The notes under the pieces were generated by a model that saw only the letters and a program-made list of their open reading frames with translations, was not told the origin of the DNA and did no database searches. 64,000 nt of DNA from NCBI RefSeq assembly GCF_900105585.1, contig NZ_FNRT01000002.1, forward strand, positions 4,340,001-4,404,000. The letters are read 5' to 3'. The stretch is from Nocardioides exalbidus. GTDB taxonomy: Bacteria > Actinomycetota > Actinomycetes > Propionibacteriales > Nocardioidaceae. This document shows positions 51,238-60,091 of this stretch, piece by piece (position 1 is the stretch's first letter; each line of letters starts with the position of its first letter). The position numbers were made by a program, and so were the translations under genes.

Positions 51238-52984
51238 CCGCGACGTCCTCGCGCTCGCCGGACTTGCGGTCGCGCACCTCGACGACGCCGTCGGCCAGGC
51301 CGCGGCCGACCGTGACGATCGTGGGCACGCCGATGAGCTCGGCGTCCTTGAACTTCACACCGGGGCTGACCTTGCCGGCCCGGTCGTCGAGGAGCACCTC
51401 GAGACCGGCGTCCTTGAGGTCGCGGGCCAGCTGCTCGGCGGCGGCGTGGACCGCCTCCTCCTTGCCGGCGGCGACGACGTGGACGTCGGCGGGCGCGACG
51501 TCGCGGGGCCAGCACAGGCCCAGCTCGTCGAGGGTGCCCTCGGCGATGGCCGCCACGGCACGCGACGGACCGATGCCGTAGGAGCCCATCGTGACGGTGA
51601 CGAGCTTGCCGTTCTCGTCGAGGACCTGCAGGCCGAGGGCGTCGGCGTACTTGCGACCGAGCTGGAAGATGTGGCCCATCTCGACGCCGCGTGCGGACTC
51701 GAGGACGCCGTCGTCGCCCCGGACGGAGCAGCTCGGGCAGGCGTCGCCATCGCGGACCTCGGCGGCCTCGATCGTGCCGTCGGGCGTGAAGTCGCGGCCG
51801 ACGGTCATGTCGATGACGTGGGAGCCGTGCACGTCGGCGCCGGTGACCCAGCGGGTGCCCTCGGAGATGCGGGGGTCGACGACGAAGCGGATGCCGGAGG
51901 TCGATTCCTCCCCCAGGGACCCGGGGCCGATGTAGCCCTTGACCAGCGCGGGGTGCTTGGCGAACTCGGCCTCGTCCATGGGCTCGACCTCGATGGGCTC
52001 GAGCTGGCCCTCGAGGCGCTTCTGGTCGACCTCGCGGTCACCGGGCACGCCGATGGCGAGGGGCTCACGGGTGCCGTCGGGGTGCTTGAGCACGACCAGG
52101 ACGTTCTTGAGCGTGTCGCCGGCGACCCAGGGGCGGTCGTCGCGGGGGAACGCCTCGTTGAGGTGGTCGACCAGCGAGTCGATGGTGGGTGTGCCGGGGG
52201 TGTCCTCGGCGTGCGCGGCGGGGACGTCGTCGTACGACACCGCAGCGGGCGCGGGGACCGTGACGGCCTCGACGTTGGCGGCGTAGTCGCAGCGGGTGCA
52301 GCGGACGTAGGTGTCCTCGCCGACCTCGGCCTTGGCGAGGAACTCCTCGCTGGCCGACCCGCCCATGGCGCCGGAGGTCGCCTTGACGATGACGTACTCG
52401 AAGCCGAGGCGGTCGAAGATCCGGACGTAGGCGTCGCGGTGCTTCTGGTAGGACTCCTCGAGCCCGGCGTCCGAGACGTCGAAGGAGTAGGAGTCCTTCA
52501 TGACGAACTCGCGCCCGCGCAGCAGGCCCGCGCGTGGACGCGCCTCGTCGCGGTACTTGGTCTGGATCTGGTAGATCGAGAGGGGCAGGTCCTTGTAGGA
52601 GGAGTAGAGGTCCTTCACCACGAGGGTGAACATCTCCTCGTGGGTGGGGCCGAGGAGGTAGTCGGCGCCCTTGCGGTCCTGGAGGCGGAAGATGTTGGGG
52701 CCGTACTCGGTCCAGCGGCCGGTCGCCTCGTAGGGCTCCTTGGGCAGCAGGGCGGGGAACGACAGCTCCTGCGCACCCATCTCGTCCATCTCCTCGCGGA
52801 TGATGTCCTCGATGCGGCGTAGCACCCGCAGGCCCAGGGGCAGCCAGGTGTAGATGCCGGGCGCGGCGCGGCGGATGTAGCCCGCGCGGACCAGCAGCTT
52901 GTGGCTCGGCACCTCGGCGTCGTTGGGGTCGTCGCGCAGGGTGCGCACGAACAGGGTCGACATGCGGAGGAGGCGGCCAGTCAT
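51194..52984 (-). CDS. proS: Prolyl-tRNA synthetase (bacterial type)
   Basis: The 596-residue class II enzyme charges tRNA-Pro. Motif 1 is near YTWLPLGLRVLRRIEDI, motif 2 is TKYRDEARPRAGLLRGREFVMKDSYSF, and motif 3 is GSYGIGPSRAVAAIAEG. A YbaK-like editing insertion lies between about residues 230 and 400. An anticodon-binding domain ends the protein. The ATG at 52984 lies seven bases after TATCCT. Confidence 0.98.
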   Translation of the reverse strand: MTGRLLRMSTLFVRTLRDDPNDAEVPSHKLLVRAGYIRRAAPGIYTWLPLGLRVLRRIEDIIREEMDEMGAQELSFPALLPKEPYEATGRWTEYGPNIFRLQDRKGADYLLGPTHEEMFTLVVKDLYSSYKDLPLSIYQIQTKYRDEARPRAGLLRGREFVMKDSYSFDVSDAGLEESYQKHRDAYVRIFDRLGFEYVIVKATSGAMGGSASEEFLAKAEVGEDTYVRCTRCDYAANVEAVTVPAPAAVSYDDVPAAHAEDTPGTPTIDSLVDHLNEAFPRDDRPWVAGDTLKNVLVVLKHPDGTREPLAIGVPGDREVDQKRLEGQLEPIEVEPMDEAEFAKHPALVKGYIGPGSLGEESTSGIRFVVDPRISEGTRWVTGADVHGSHVIDMTVGRDFTPDGTIEAAEVRDGDACPSCSVRGDDGVLESARGVEMGHIFQLGRKYADALGLQVLDENGKLVTVTMGSYGIGPSRAVAAIAEGTLDELGLCWPRDVAPADVHVVAAGKEEAVHAAAEQLARDLKDAGLEVLLDDRAGKVSPGVKFKDAELIGVPTIVTVGRGLADGVVEVRDRKSGEREDVAVADAAARIVGLVRS

Positions 52985-52991
52985 GGGCGCA

Positions 52992-52997
52992 AGGATA
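52992..52997 (-). promoter_or_regulatory. Leaderless -10 box of proS
   Basis: TATCCT on the minus strand, seven bases before the ATG at 52984. Confidence 0.5.
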
Positions 52998-53031
52998 GGT
53001 GCGGGCCTCCGGCCGCCGCGAACCAGTTCCG

Positions 53032-55626
53032 TCAGGTGCCGAGCACGGTGAACGACGCGGCGGTGGCGGCCATCACCGGATCGCCTTCCGCGGCCTGTCT
53101 GGCGGCCAGCAGCGCGTCACCGAGCCCCCCTCCGGCGCGGAGGCTGGCGTGCAGCGCGACCATCACCTCGACGGTCGCGGCGTCGTCGACCTCGGCGAGG
53201 CTCGAGACCACTCCCGCGGTGCCCATCGAGAGCAGCGCGGCGGCGAGGCCGAGGAGCTCCTGGTCGCCGACGGGGGCCATCACGCCGGACTCGCAGGCCG
53301 ACAGCACCACGCGGTGTGGCGGACGCTCGAGCCGCTGGAGGTCGTGCACGAGGAGCGGTCCGTCGGACATCACGAGCGAGGAGAAGAGCGGGCTGTCCTC
53401 ACGGAAGTGACCGTGGGCGGCGACGTGAGCCAGGGCCGCGCCGTCGAGCGCGGCGAGGGAGGCCGCGACCGTGGCGCCGTCGCCGTCGAGCACCTGTGCC
53501 TTCGGGTCCTGCGCGGCGACAGCGGGGACCTCGGCGCCGCCGCTGCCCAGCCCGGGTCCGACGAGCATCACGCGGCGGTCGGGGTCGGCCGGCCGGGCAG
53601 ACCTCGCGCGCAGCCACAGCCGCGCGGACGGCGTGCTGCTGAAGGGGCGGTCGGCCAGTGCCGGCAGCAGTCCCCACGGCACGCCCTGCAGCGTGGACGT
53701 GCCGGACACGACGACGCGCGACTCCCCCACCCGGTCGAGCGCGCGGCCGAGCACGGCCTGCTGGAGGCGGGCGCCCGCCGCCTCGACCTGCGTACGACGA
53801 CCGCGCGAGGCCTGGCGCAGCGTGAAGAGCGAGAAGTCGACGGCCTTCGAGGCCGCCAGGGCCGGGCCGACGTGGAGGTGGCGGACCCGACCGCGGCCGG
53901 CGACGAGGGCGTGGAGCTCGCCGTCGACCTCGGTCAGCTCGACGAGCGTGGTGTCGTCCTCGCGCAGGGCGTCGAGGAGCTCGGGGACGTCGAGGGCCGA
54001 GGCCGTCTCGCCCGAGCCACGCTCGTGGAAGAGCCGCTGGCGCACCGCCTGCTCGAGCCTGGTGGCGCGGGCCTGGAGCCGTTCGGTGGGTTGCCCAGCT
54101 GAGCGCGCCTCGGCGAGGCGACTGTGCTGGGCGCGCAGGGCTGCGAGGTCCGCCGTGGTCGCCGCATCGTGCTCGGCGCCCGCCCACGGGATCGAGAGAG
54201 CGGTGGCCCGCCACCTCTCGGCCCACCGGAGCAGTCGGCGCGCGTCGCCGGACGCCAGTGCGGTCCGGGTGCCGAGCTCGGCCAGCTCGGCGCCGTGGCT
54301 GGACGAGAGCGCGCGCAGCTCCTGGCTGCCGAAGGTCGCCTGGTGCTCGTCGAGCGCCGCGAGGCCGCGTTCGCAGGCGCGGAGCACTCCGCCCACCTCA
54401 CCCGCGTTGGCCCGCCGACGCGCGAGCGCGAGCCAGCCCAGCGCGCGGGTCGTCCCCAGGTGCGAGCCGCGGAAGCCCGAGGCCTCGGCCAGCCACTCGT
54501 CGACGAGACCCGCGGCACGCGCCGACCGGACGCGACCGCCCAGCTCGGCGCCGAGCATCAGCGCCTGAGGCAGCTCCATGGCGCTGTTCCCTCGGGCTGT
54601 GTCCACGAGCCTCTTGACACGCTGCAACAGCCGATGCGGTCGACCGGTCGCCTCCTCACGCGCGGCGATCGCGAACAGCTCGGACCTGATCCAGTGCTGC
54701 TCACGCCCCTGTTGTCGGAACAACCGACACGCCTCGTCCGCGGCGATCTTGGCCCGATCCGGGTCGGGAGCAGCGATCGCAGCGCCCGCCAGCGCCAGCA
54801 GGAGGTCCGCGCGCTCAACAGGCAGAAGGGGACGAGCCTCGAGCGCGTGCTCGACGACCAGGAGCGCGTCCGCTGCGAGTCCACCTGCCAGATAGGCAGC
54901 GCACTGGTCGAAGACGAGGTCCACTGCGGTGATTCCGAGCAGTTCGAACATGGCGGCGGCCCGTGCGTAGCGCTCCAGCGCCACGGGCAGGTCACCAGCC
55001 AGGAAGGCGAGCCATCCTTGGCTGTGGACACCCACAGCCGCGTCCCAGTCCAGCCCCAGCGCGGAGTGGATCTCGAGCGCCGCAGCGAAGGAGCGGCGAG
55101 CGCCGTCGAGGTCGCCGAGTCCCGTCCGGGTGAGACCGTCGAGGTGAAGGGCGCGCGCCCGCCACACGTCGTCGTCGGCCCGGTCGAGGATCTCGAGCGC
55201 ACGACCCAGGTCGGCGCCGCCCTCCTCGAGTCGTTCGAGGCTGAAGCTCAAGACGCGGGCACGCCGCACGAGCACTCGCGCCAGTGAGATCCCCTCGAGC
55301 TCTTCTGCCGCGCGGTCCAGCTGAGCAAGACCCTCTCGGGTCTTGCCGGCGTAGACGAGCGTTCCGCCCAGGGTCGCCCGCACGTCACTCTCGCGGTCGC
55401 CATCGACGCCGTGGGCAAGACGAAGCGCCGTTCGCAGGTGGGTGAGGGATTCCTCCGTCGCGCCCATGTCGCGCAAGACGATCCCCAGTACCTGGTGGCC
55501 GATCGATGCGATCGCGCGATCCGGATCGGGGATCAGCTCGATCAGTGCCGTCGACCGGGCTCGCTCGGGATCGGCGAACAGGGTGCGCAGCAGGTCCTCC
55601 GCCTCGTCCCGGTCCACGGCACTCAT
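53032..55626 (-). CDS. TPR-CHAT caspase-like protease
   Basis: An 864-residue cytoplasmic protein. Residues about 30-480 are helical tetratricopeptide-like repeats (for example LTHLRTALRLAHG, ARALHLDGLTRTGLGDLDGA). Residues about 560-864 form a CHAT domain of the caspase clan: catalytic His738 in HVAAHGHF and Cys778 in VVLSACESGV, with WGLLPAL before them. CHAT proteases are cell-death or signalling proteases; the type III-E CRISPR TPR-CHAT cleaves a partner that controls an ECF sigma factor. This one sits beside a subtilase and an ECF sigma operon. The ATG at 55626 is preferred over 55671. Confidence 0.92.
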   Translation of the reverse strand: MSAVDRDEAEDLLRTLFADPERARSTALIELIPDPDRAIASIGHQVLGIVLRDMGATEESLTHLRTALRLAHGVDGDRESDVRATLGGTLVYAGKTREGLAQLDRAAEELEGISLARVLVRRARVLSFSLERLEEGGADLGRALEILDRADDDVWRARALHLDGLTRTGLGDLDGARRSFAAALEIHSALGLDWDAAVGVHSQGWLAFLAGDLPVALERYARAAAMFELLGITAVDLVFDQCAAYLAGGLAADALLVVEHALEARPLLPVERADLLLALAGAAIAAPDPDRAKIAADEACRLFRQQGREQHWIRSELFAIAAREEATGRPHRLLQRVKRLVDTARGNSAMELPQALMLGAELGGRVRSARAAGLVDEWLAEASGFRGSHLGTTRALGWLALARRRANAGEVGGVLRACERGLAALDEHQATFGSQELRALSSSHGAELAELGTRTALASGDARRLLRWAERWRATALSIPWAGAEHDAATTADLAALRAQHSRLAEARSAGQPTERLQARATRLEQAVRQRLFHERGSGETASALDVPELLDALREDDTTLVELTEVDGELHALVAGRGRVRHLHVGPALAASKAVDFSLFTLRQASRGRRTQVEAAGARLQQAVLGRALDRVGESRVVVSGTSTLQGVPWGLLPALADRPFSSTPSARLWLRARSARPADPDRRVMLVGPGLGSGGAEVPAVAAQDPKAQVLDGDGATVAASLAALDGAALAHVAAHGHFREDSPLFSSLVMSDGPLLVHDLQRLERPPHRVVLSACESGVMAPVGDQELLGLAAALLSMGTAGVVSSLAEVDDAATVEVMVALHASLRAGGGLGDALLAARQAAEGDPVMAATAASFTVLGT

Positions 55627-55684
55627 CCTTGCCGATCCGACACGAAACTGTGGCAAACCCCTCCTACCCACACGCGCGCGGCGC

Positions 55685-55690
55685 TAGCGT
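55685..55690 (+). promoter_or_regulatory. Leaderless -10 box of the S8 protease gene
   Basis: TAGCGT six bases before the ATG at 55697, in the 70-base gap shared with the divergent CHAT gene. Confidence 0.5.
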
Positions 55691-55696
55691 CGGACC

Positions 55697-56971
55697 ATGG
55701 GCGACTGGAAGATCGGCGACGACGCACGACGACGCAGCACCGACCAGCTGAGGGACCTCAAGGAGGCCAACGACGGCGCCGTCGCCTGGGACACCGAGGC
55801 ACCGGCGGACTTCACCTACCTCTACCACCCCGACCGCCTCCTGGTGGACGCCGACGACGCCGACGCGTTCGACCAGGCGCTCAGGCGCCTCGACGAGGGC
55901 ATCTTCCAGGACCCGCCGAAGCGTGACGACGTGGTCCTGCTGGACGGCGAGCTGCTGCGCTACCTGCTGCCTCCGCGAGCGGGCGGGCAGACGGTCCTTG
56001 ACGTGCTCGACCTGCTCGAGCGCGGAGGGCTGCGGCGAGGAGCCGCCTCTCCCGACCACTGGGTGCACGTGAGTCCCGGCGGCCCCGGCGGCACGGCCTG
56101 TCCGGCCGTCGAGCCGATGGAGACCGGTCTGAAGGAACCCTGGCCGCCGGTCGCCGTCCAGGAGAAGGGCTGCGAGGTGAGCGTCGTGGTCGTCGACACC
56201 GGCTGGCACCCGCCGGCCGCGACCGATCCCCGCACCCCGTGGATGCACGACATCGAGGGCGACGACGAGCTCAACGGACCCGACCTCCGCCCCTATGCCG
56301 GGCACGGGACCTTCATCGCCGGCGTCGTCCGGTGCATGGCTCCGCAGACGAAGATCTTCGTCGAGGGCTTCGCGGTCGGTGGCATCGGTGGGGGCGGGAT
56401 CCTCGAGTCCGACCTCGTCGTGCAGCTGGAGGAGGCACTCACCCACGACCCGCAGGTGATCAACCTGTCAGCCGGCTGCCGCACCCGGGACGACCTGCCG
56501 TCGATCGCGTTCGAGAAGTTCTACCGGACCCGGCTCCGCAAGCGGGACTGCGTGCTGGTCGCCGCCGCCGGCAACGACGGCTGGGCGGCGCCCTTCTGGC
56601 CCGCCGCAGCCCCGTGGTGCGTCGGGGTGGGCTCGCTCGACCGTGACGGTCGGGTCTCCGAGTTCTCCAACTTCGGCGTCTCGGCGGACGTGTTCGCGCT
56701 CGGTCGCAACCTCGTCAACGCGTTCCCCGACGGCAGCTTCGAGTGCCACGAGACACCCGACAAGGGCGACATCCGGATCTTCGGCACGGGCATGGCCCGC
56801 TGGAGCGGCACGTCGTTCGCCGCGCCGGTCGTCGCGGGCCTGATCGCCCGCGAGATCAGCGAGAGCGGCTCATCGGCCAAGGAGGCCCGCGACGCCGTCC
56901 TCGCCCGGTCGGTCTACGACTCCGACCCGATGGTCGGTCCACACCGGGAGCTGCGCCAGCCCTACGCCTGA
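55697..56971 (+). CDS. Cytoplasmic subtilisin-like (S8) serine protease
   Basis: A 424-residue protease. The triad is Asp167 (VVVVDTGW), His203 (YAGHGTFIAGV) and Ser373 (WSGTSFAAPVVAG), with oxyanion Asn293 in AAAGNDG. There is no signal peptide; the first 160 residues are a soluble extension of unknown fold, not a classical I9 propeptide as far as I can see. The enzyme should therefore act inside the cell. It is divergent from the TPR-CHAT gene and convergent, by a four-base gap, with the sigma factor operon. Confidence 0.93.
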   Translation: MGDWKIGDDARRRSTDQLRDLKEANDGAVAWDTEAPADFTYLYHPDRLLVDADDADAFDQALRRLDEGIFQDPPKRDDVVLLDGELLRYLLPPRAGGQTVLDVLDLLERGGLRRGAASPDHWVHVSPGGPGGTACPAVEPMETGLKEPWPPVAVQEKGCEVSVVVVDTGWHPPAATDPRTPWMHDIEGDDELNGPDLRPYAGHGTFIAGVVRCMAPQTKIFVEGFAVGGIGGGGILESDLVVQLEEALTHDPQVINLSAGCRTRDDLPSIAFEKFYRTRLRKRDCVLVAAAGNDGWAAPFWPAAAPWCVGVGSLDRDGRVSEFSNFGVSADVFALGRNLVNAFPDGSFECHETPDKGDIRIFGTGMARWSGTSFAAPVVAGLIAREISESGSSAKEARDAVLARSVYDSDPMVGPHRELRQPYA

Positions 56972-56975
56972 CGGC

Positions 56976-57449
56976 TCAGAGCTCGACCCAGCGGCTGCTG
57001 ACCGCGTGGCCGCGGTAGTGGACGGTGAAGCGCACCTCGCCGGTGGGCTCGGCCTCGATCGAGAAGAATCCGAACTCGTCGAGGCCGGACCGCCAGAGCT
57101 CGGCGGAGGCGCCGCGGGTCTCCACGGCGACCTCGACGGACCCCATGTCACCGTCGAAGTCGAGGAGCTGTCCACGCACCTGGTCGCCGTCGATCTCGGC
57201 GTCGAGGGACCAGCCCTCGGCGACCGTGAAGTAGAGCATCCGGGCTGTCGCGAGACCACGGACCGCGGCGGCCGCCTCCTCGGCGGAGTCGCGGACCAGG
57301 ACGAGCAGCTCCCACTCCTGGTCGAGGTCGGACGCCGCGACGGCAGCGATCATCTTCGCCACGAGGTCGCTCGGCGGCGGGTCGTAGGTCAGCCACATGT
57401 CACGCAGTTCCTCGAGGAGGGCGTCGTCCCCCGTGCTGTGCACGCTCAT
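56976..57449 (-). CDS. Small protein coupled to ECF sigma factor (possible sigma regulator)
   Basis: A 157-residue soluble protein. The N-terminal half is helical (DALLEELRDMWLTYDPPPSDLVAKM, with repeated AAVAASDLDQEW-type helices). The C-terminal half is a beta-rich domain: SLDAEIDGDQVRGQLLDF, VEVAVETRGASAELW, FGFFSIEAEPTGEVRFTVHY, like a small transthyretin/CarboxypepD-regulatory sandwich. Its ATG overlaps the sigma gene stop (ATGA), a pattern of sigma/anti-sigma pairs. It has no zinc motif or membrane helix, so it is not a classical anti-sigma factor. It may be a target of the neighbouring proteases. Confidence 0.7.
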   Translation of the reverse strand: MSVHSTGDDALLEELRDMWLTYDPPPSDLVAKMIAAVAASDLDQEWELLVLVRDSAEEAAAAVRGLATARMLYFTVAEGWSLDAEIDGDQVRGQLLDFDGDMGSVEVAVETRGASAELWRSGLDEFGFFSIEAEPTGEVRFTVHYRGHAVSSRWVEL

Positions 57450-58039
57450 CGCCCGCCTCCTTTCGCTAGAGCGGTTCGGACCTTGGCCAGGCAGCGGGCC
57501 CGCGTGGGTCCGATGCTCCCGACGGGCATGTCGAGGTCGTGGCTCAAGGACTGGTAGTCGGGCCGGTCCATGAAGGCGACGACCCGGAGGAGCTTCTGGC
57601 ACCGCTCGTCGAGCGAGGCCACCGCGTTCCAGAGCCCGGCCGCCTCCTCGTCGAGCATCGCGAGGGCCTCTGCCGACTCCACGTCCGGGAGCACGGCATG
57701 CAGCTTCTCGTCCTCCACCGGGTCGGCACGGCGTGCCGACCTGGCGTGTGCGGCTGCGCCGCGCCTGGCTGAGGTGATCAGCCAGGACGCGACCGCCTTG
57801 GGGTCGGCAATGGTCTGGTGGCGGCGCACGAGTCCCAGCCAGGTCGCCTGGATCACGTCCTCGGCCGCCTGTCGGTCCAACCCGTAGGCCCTCACCACGT
57901 GCCACAGCACAGGAGTCATCGTCGAGACCAGCTCGTCCACGGCCCTGGCGTCCCCCGAACGCCAGGCGATGAACGCCCCACTGGCCTTGCTCCACGGTGA
58001 CTCGTCGGACTGCCCCTCAGTCCTGCTGTCCTCTGACAT
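57446..58039 (-). CDS. ECF-type RNA polymerase sigma factor
   Basis: A 197-residue group 4 sigma factor. Region 2 runs from about residue 35 to 75 (LWHVVRAYGLDRQAAEDVIQATWLGLVRR), and region 4 from about 145 to 190 (YQSLSHDLDMPVGSIGPTRARCLAKVRTAL) with the helix-turn-helix. The linker between them is acidic. In-frame ATG starts at 58048 and 58057 are possible, and no strong ribosome site decides among them. It is translated together with the next small protein and adjoins the S8 and TPR-CHAT proteases. Confidence 0.93.
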   Translation of the reverse strand: MSEDSRTEGQSDESPWSKASGAFIAWRSGDARAVDELVSTMTPVLWHVVRAYGLDRQAAEDVIQATWLGLVRRHQTIADPKAVASWLITSARRGAAAHARSARRADPVEDEKLHAVLPDVESAEALAMLDEEAAGLWNAVASLDERCQKLLRVVAFMDRPDYQSLSHDLDMPVGSIGPTRARCLAKVRTALAKGGGR

Positions 58040-58181
58040 GGTGACCATTGTCCCCATGTCAGTACAGGAGCGGGCACGCGCCGTGCTGATACGTACCAGT
58101 CGAACTTTTTCTCGCCAGCCGCTCCCGGCTGCGCCATGGTGGTCACAGGCACTCGCCCCAGGGACTCGGTCGGGAGGGACC

Positions 58182-59150
58182 ATGCGCCACCACCATCGAA
58201 GGATCGCCACGGCCGCGACCGCGCTGATCGCCCCGTTGGCGCTGCTGGCCGCGCCGGCGGCCGCGGCCGACCTCCGGCCGGGGTCCCTGCCGCGCGGCGC
58301 CGACCTGGCCCTCCCCTACGTCGAGGGCACGACCATCGTCGACGGCACCCGCGTGGTCGTCGTACCCGTGAAGAAACCGGTGCTCGTCGCCGAGGTGCGC
58401 GGCGGCTACCTCGTGCGCGACCGACGCTTCGCCGACGTCGTGCTCGTCGACCACGACGGCGCGAAGTCCCGGTTGCCCGGTGCCGACGAGGACACCATCA
58501 CCAGCCCGGACGGCCGGCTCTACGCCTCGGCGGGGCTGGCCGGCGACGGGGTCACCGTCGTCACCGTCCGCCGGGTGAAGGACGGCGAGCGGCTCGGCAC
58601 GCGCACGTTCCGCAGCTGGGTCGACACCAACATCGGCCGTTTCGCGCACCCGATCGACCTCGACGGCCACCGCCTGCTCATCGGTGGCGACGGCGGCCGG
58701 GTGGTGGTGTGGGACTGGAAGCGCGACACGCTGCGCGACGTCATCGACGACAAGTGGCACCTGCAGGTGGGCAGCCTCGCCGACGGCGTCGCCGCCGGCT
58801 GGACCGCGCCCGGGGAGCGCTGCACCTTCACCGCCCGCCTCGCGACACCGCACCGCCGGCTGTGGAGGTCGTGCGACGAGCAGGTCGTCGCGCTCTCCCC
58901 CGACGGGCGCCGGATGGTGACGACCGACCGTCGGGTCTTCCTCGGCTTCGGCCGGGTGCGGTTCCTCGTCATGCGCACGGTGACCGGCCGCGAGCTCGGT
59001 CGCTGGACGGCGGAGCGGTTCACCGACATCAGGTGGGAGACCGGCTCGGCGATCAGCTTCCGCGTCGACGGGCGCACGAGCACGGCGATGGTGCGGTGCA
59101 CCCCGAAGCGCTGCCAGGCCGCCTCCGACCCGACCCCGCTACCGGAGTAG
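58182..59150 (+). CDS. Secreted beta-propeller-like protein, unknown function
   Basis: A 322-residue protein with a signal peptide (RRIATAATALIAPLALLAAPAAAADL; cleavage near AAA-DL). The mature part is all beta, with repeated strand motifs (RRFADVVLVDHDG, GRVVVWDWKRDTL, EQVVALSPDGRRMV), like a WD40/YVTN-type propeller. Two cysteine pairs are likely disulfides. GGGAGGG lies before the ATG. It is divergent from the sigma operon, and whether sigma controls it is unknown. Confidence 0.75.
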   Translation: MRHHHRRIATAATALIAPLALLAAPAAAADLRPGSLPRGADLALPYVEGTTIVDGTRVVVVPVKKPVLVAEVRGGYLVRDRRFADVVLVDHDGAKSRLPGADEDTITSPDGRLYASAGLAGDGVTVVTVRRVKDGERLGTRTFRSWVDTNIGRFAHPIDLDGHRLLIGGDGGRVVVWDWKRDTLRDVIDDKWHLQVGSLADGVAAGWTAPGERCTFTARLATPHRRLWRSCDEQVVALSPDGRRMVTTDRRVFLGFGRVRFLVMRTVTGRELGRWTAERFTDIRWETGSAISFRVDGRTSTAMVRCTPKRCQAASDPTPLPE

Positions 59151-59160
59151 GCCGGCCGGG

Positions 59161-60012
59161 TCAGAACATGAGGGTCGCGAAGGTGGCGGTCTGCTCGAAG
59201 CCGACGCGGGCGTAGGCCGCACGGGCCGCGGTGTTCCACTCGTTGACGTAGAGCGACACGACCGGCGCCATGCCGGTCCCGAGGACGTGCTGCACGACGG
59301 CGGACATCCCGCTCGTCGCGAGGCCCTCGCCCCGGCGGTCGGGTCGCACCCAGACCCCCTGCACCTGGGCGGCGTAGGGCGTCACGCAGGCGACCTCGGC
59401 CTTGAAGACGACGCCGCGGTCGTCGAAGCTCGCCATCGACCACCCGCGCGCGATGAGCTGCTGGATGCGGGCGCGGTAGAGGTCACCGCCGCCGGCGTCG
59501 TTCTCCGGGGAGACGCCGACCTCCTCGGTGTACATCGCCACGCACGCGGGATAGAGCTGCTCGAGGTCGCGCGGCGTCGTGGGGCGTACGTCGACCGCTG
59601 CCGCCACGGCGGACGGCGACGAGATCTCCAGGTGGGGCTGGAGCGGCCGGTGCTCGCGGGGGCGCGCCCACCGCGGCTCGATGATGCCCCACAGCGAGCC
59701 GACGACCTCGCTCGGCCCGACGATCGTGCCCACGCTGGAGCGCCGGCGCAGCGCCACGTCGGCGAACGCCCCGACGTCCTCGGGGGTGCACTGGACCGGC
59801 ACCAGGTTGGCGCCGAGGTGGCAGCCCGCGACGAGCTCCTCGCCCTCGAACCGGCCCCAGACCTGCCCCCCGAGCCAGCGCTCGTCGAGGTTGGTCAGGC
59901 GCGCACGGTAGTCGGCGAAGACGTTGACGACCGGGTCCTGCTCCGCGAGCGCGATGAACCGGTCCCGGTCACCCGGGCCCAGCACGCGCACCTGCTCGCG
60001 GGTCCTCAGCAT
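59161..60012 (-). CDS. DUF4081 GNAT-family acetyltransferase
   Basis: A 283-residue protein with an N-terminal DUF4081 domain (DPVVNVFADYRARLTNLDERWLGG) and a C-terminal GNAT domain. The acetyl-CoA loop is VRPDRRGEGLATSGM, followed by VSLYVNEWNTAARAAYARVGF. It is a widely conserved actinobacterial enzyme of unknown acceptor. The ATG at 60012 lies six bases after TAGGCT. It is convergent with the secreted protein by a 10-base gap. Confidence 0.9.
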   Translation of the reverse strand: MLRTREQVRVLGPGDRDRFIALAEQDPVVNVFADYRARLTNLDERWLGGQVWGRFEGEELVAGCHLGANLVPVQCTPEDVGAFADVALRRRSSVGTIVGPSEVVGSLWGIIEPRWARPREHRPLQPHLEISSPSAVAAAVDVRPTTPRDLEQLYPACVAMYTEEVGVSPENDAGGGDLYRARIQQLIARGWSMASFDDRGVVFKAEVACVTPYAAQVQGVWVRPDRRGEGLATSGMSAVVQHVLGTGMAPVVSLYVNEWNTAARAAYARVGFEQTATFATLMF

Positions 60013-60018
60013 GCGGGG

Positions 60019-60024
60019 AGCCTA
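60019..60024 (-). promoter_or_regulatory. Leaderless -10 box of the DUF4081 gene
   Basis: TAGGCT on the minus strand, six bases before the ATG at 60012. Confidence 0.5.
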
Positions 60025-60078
60025 GCGCTCGTCGCAGGCGACGCGACGACGCGAAACATGACGGCCACATGGCCCGAC

Positions 60079-60084
60079 TACGGT
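60079..60084 (+). promoter_or_regulatory. Leaderless -10 box of the transglutaminase-DUF2126 gene
   Basis: TACGGT seven bases before the GTG at 60092; this supports 60092 rather than the GTG at 60083 as start. Confidence 0.5.
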
Positions 60085-60091
60085 GGCGCGC

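Noticed and set aside
53032..58039. Type III-E CRISPR (gRAMP/Craspase) locus
   Set aside because: TPR-CHAT and an ECF sigma are present, but there is no gRAMP, no Csx30/Csx31-like gene I can recognise, no Cas1 and no array.
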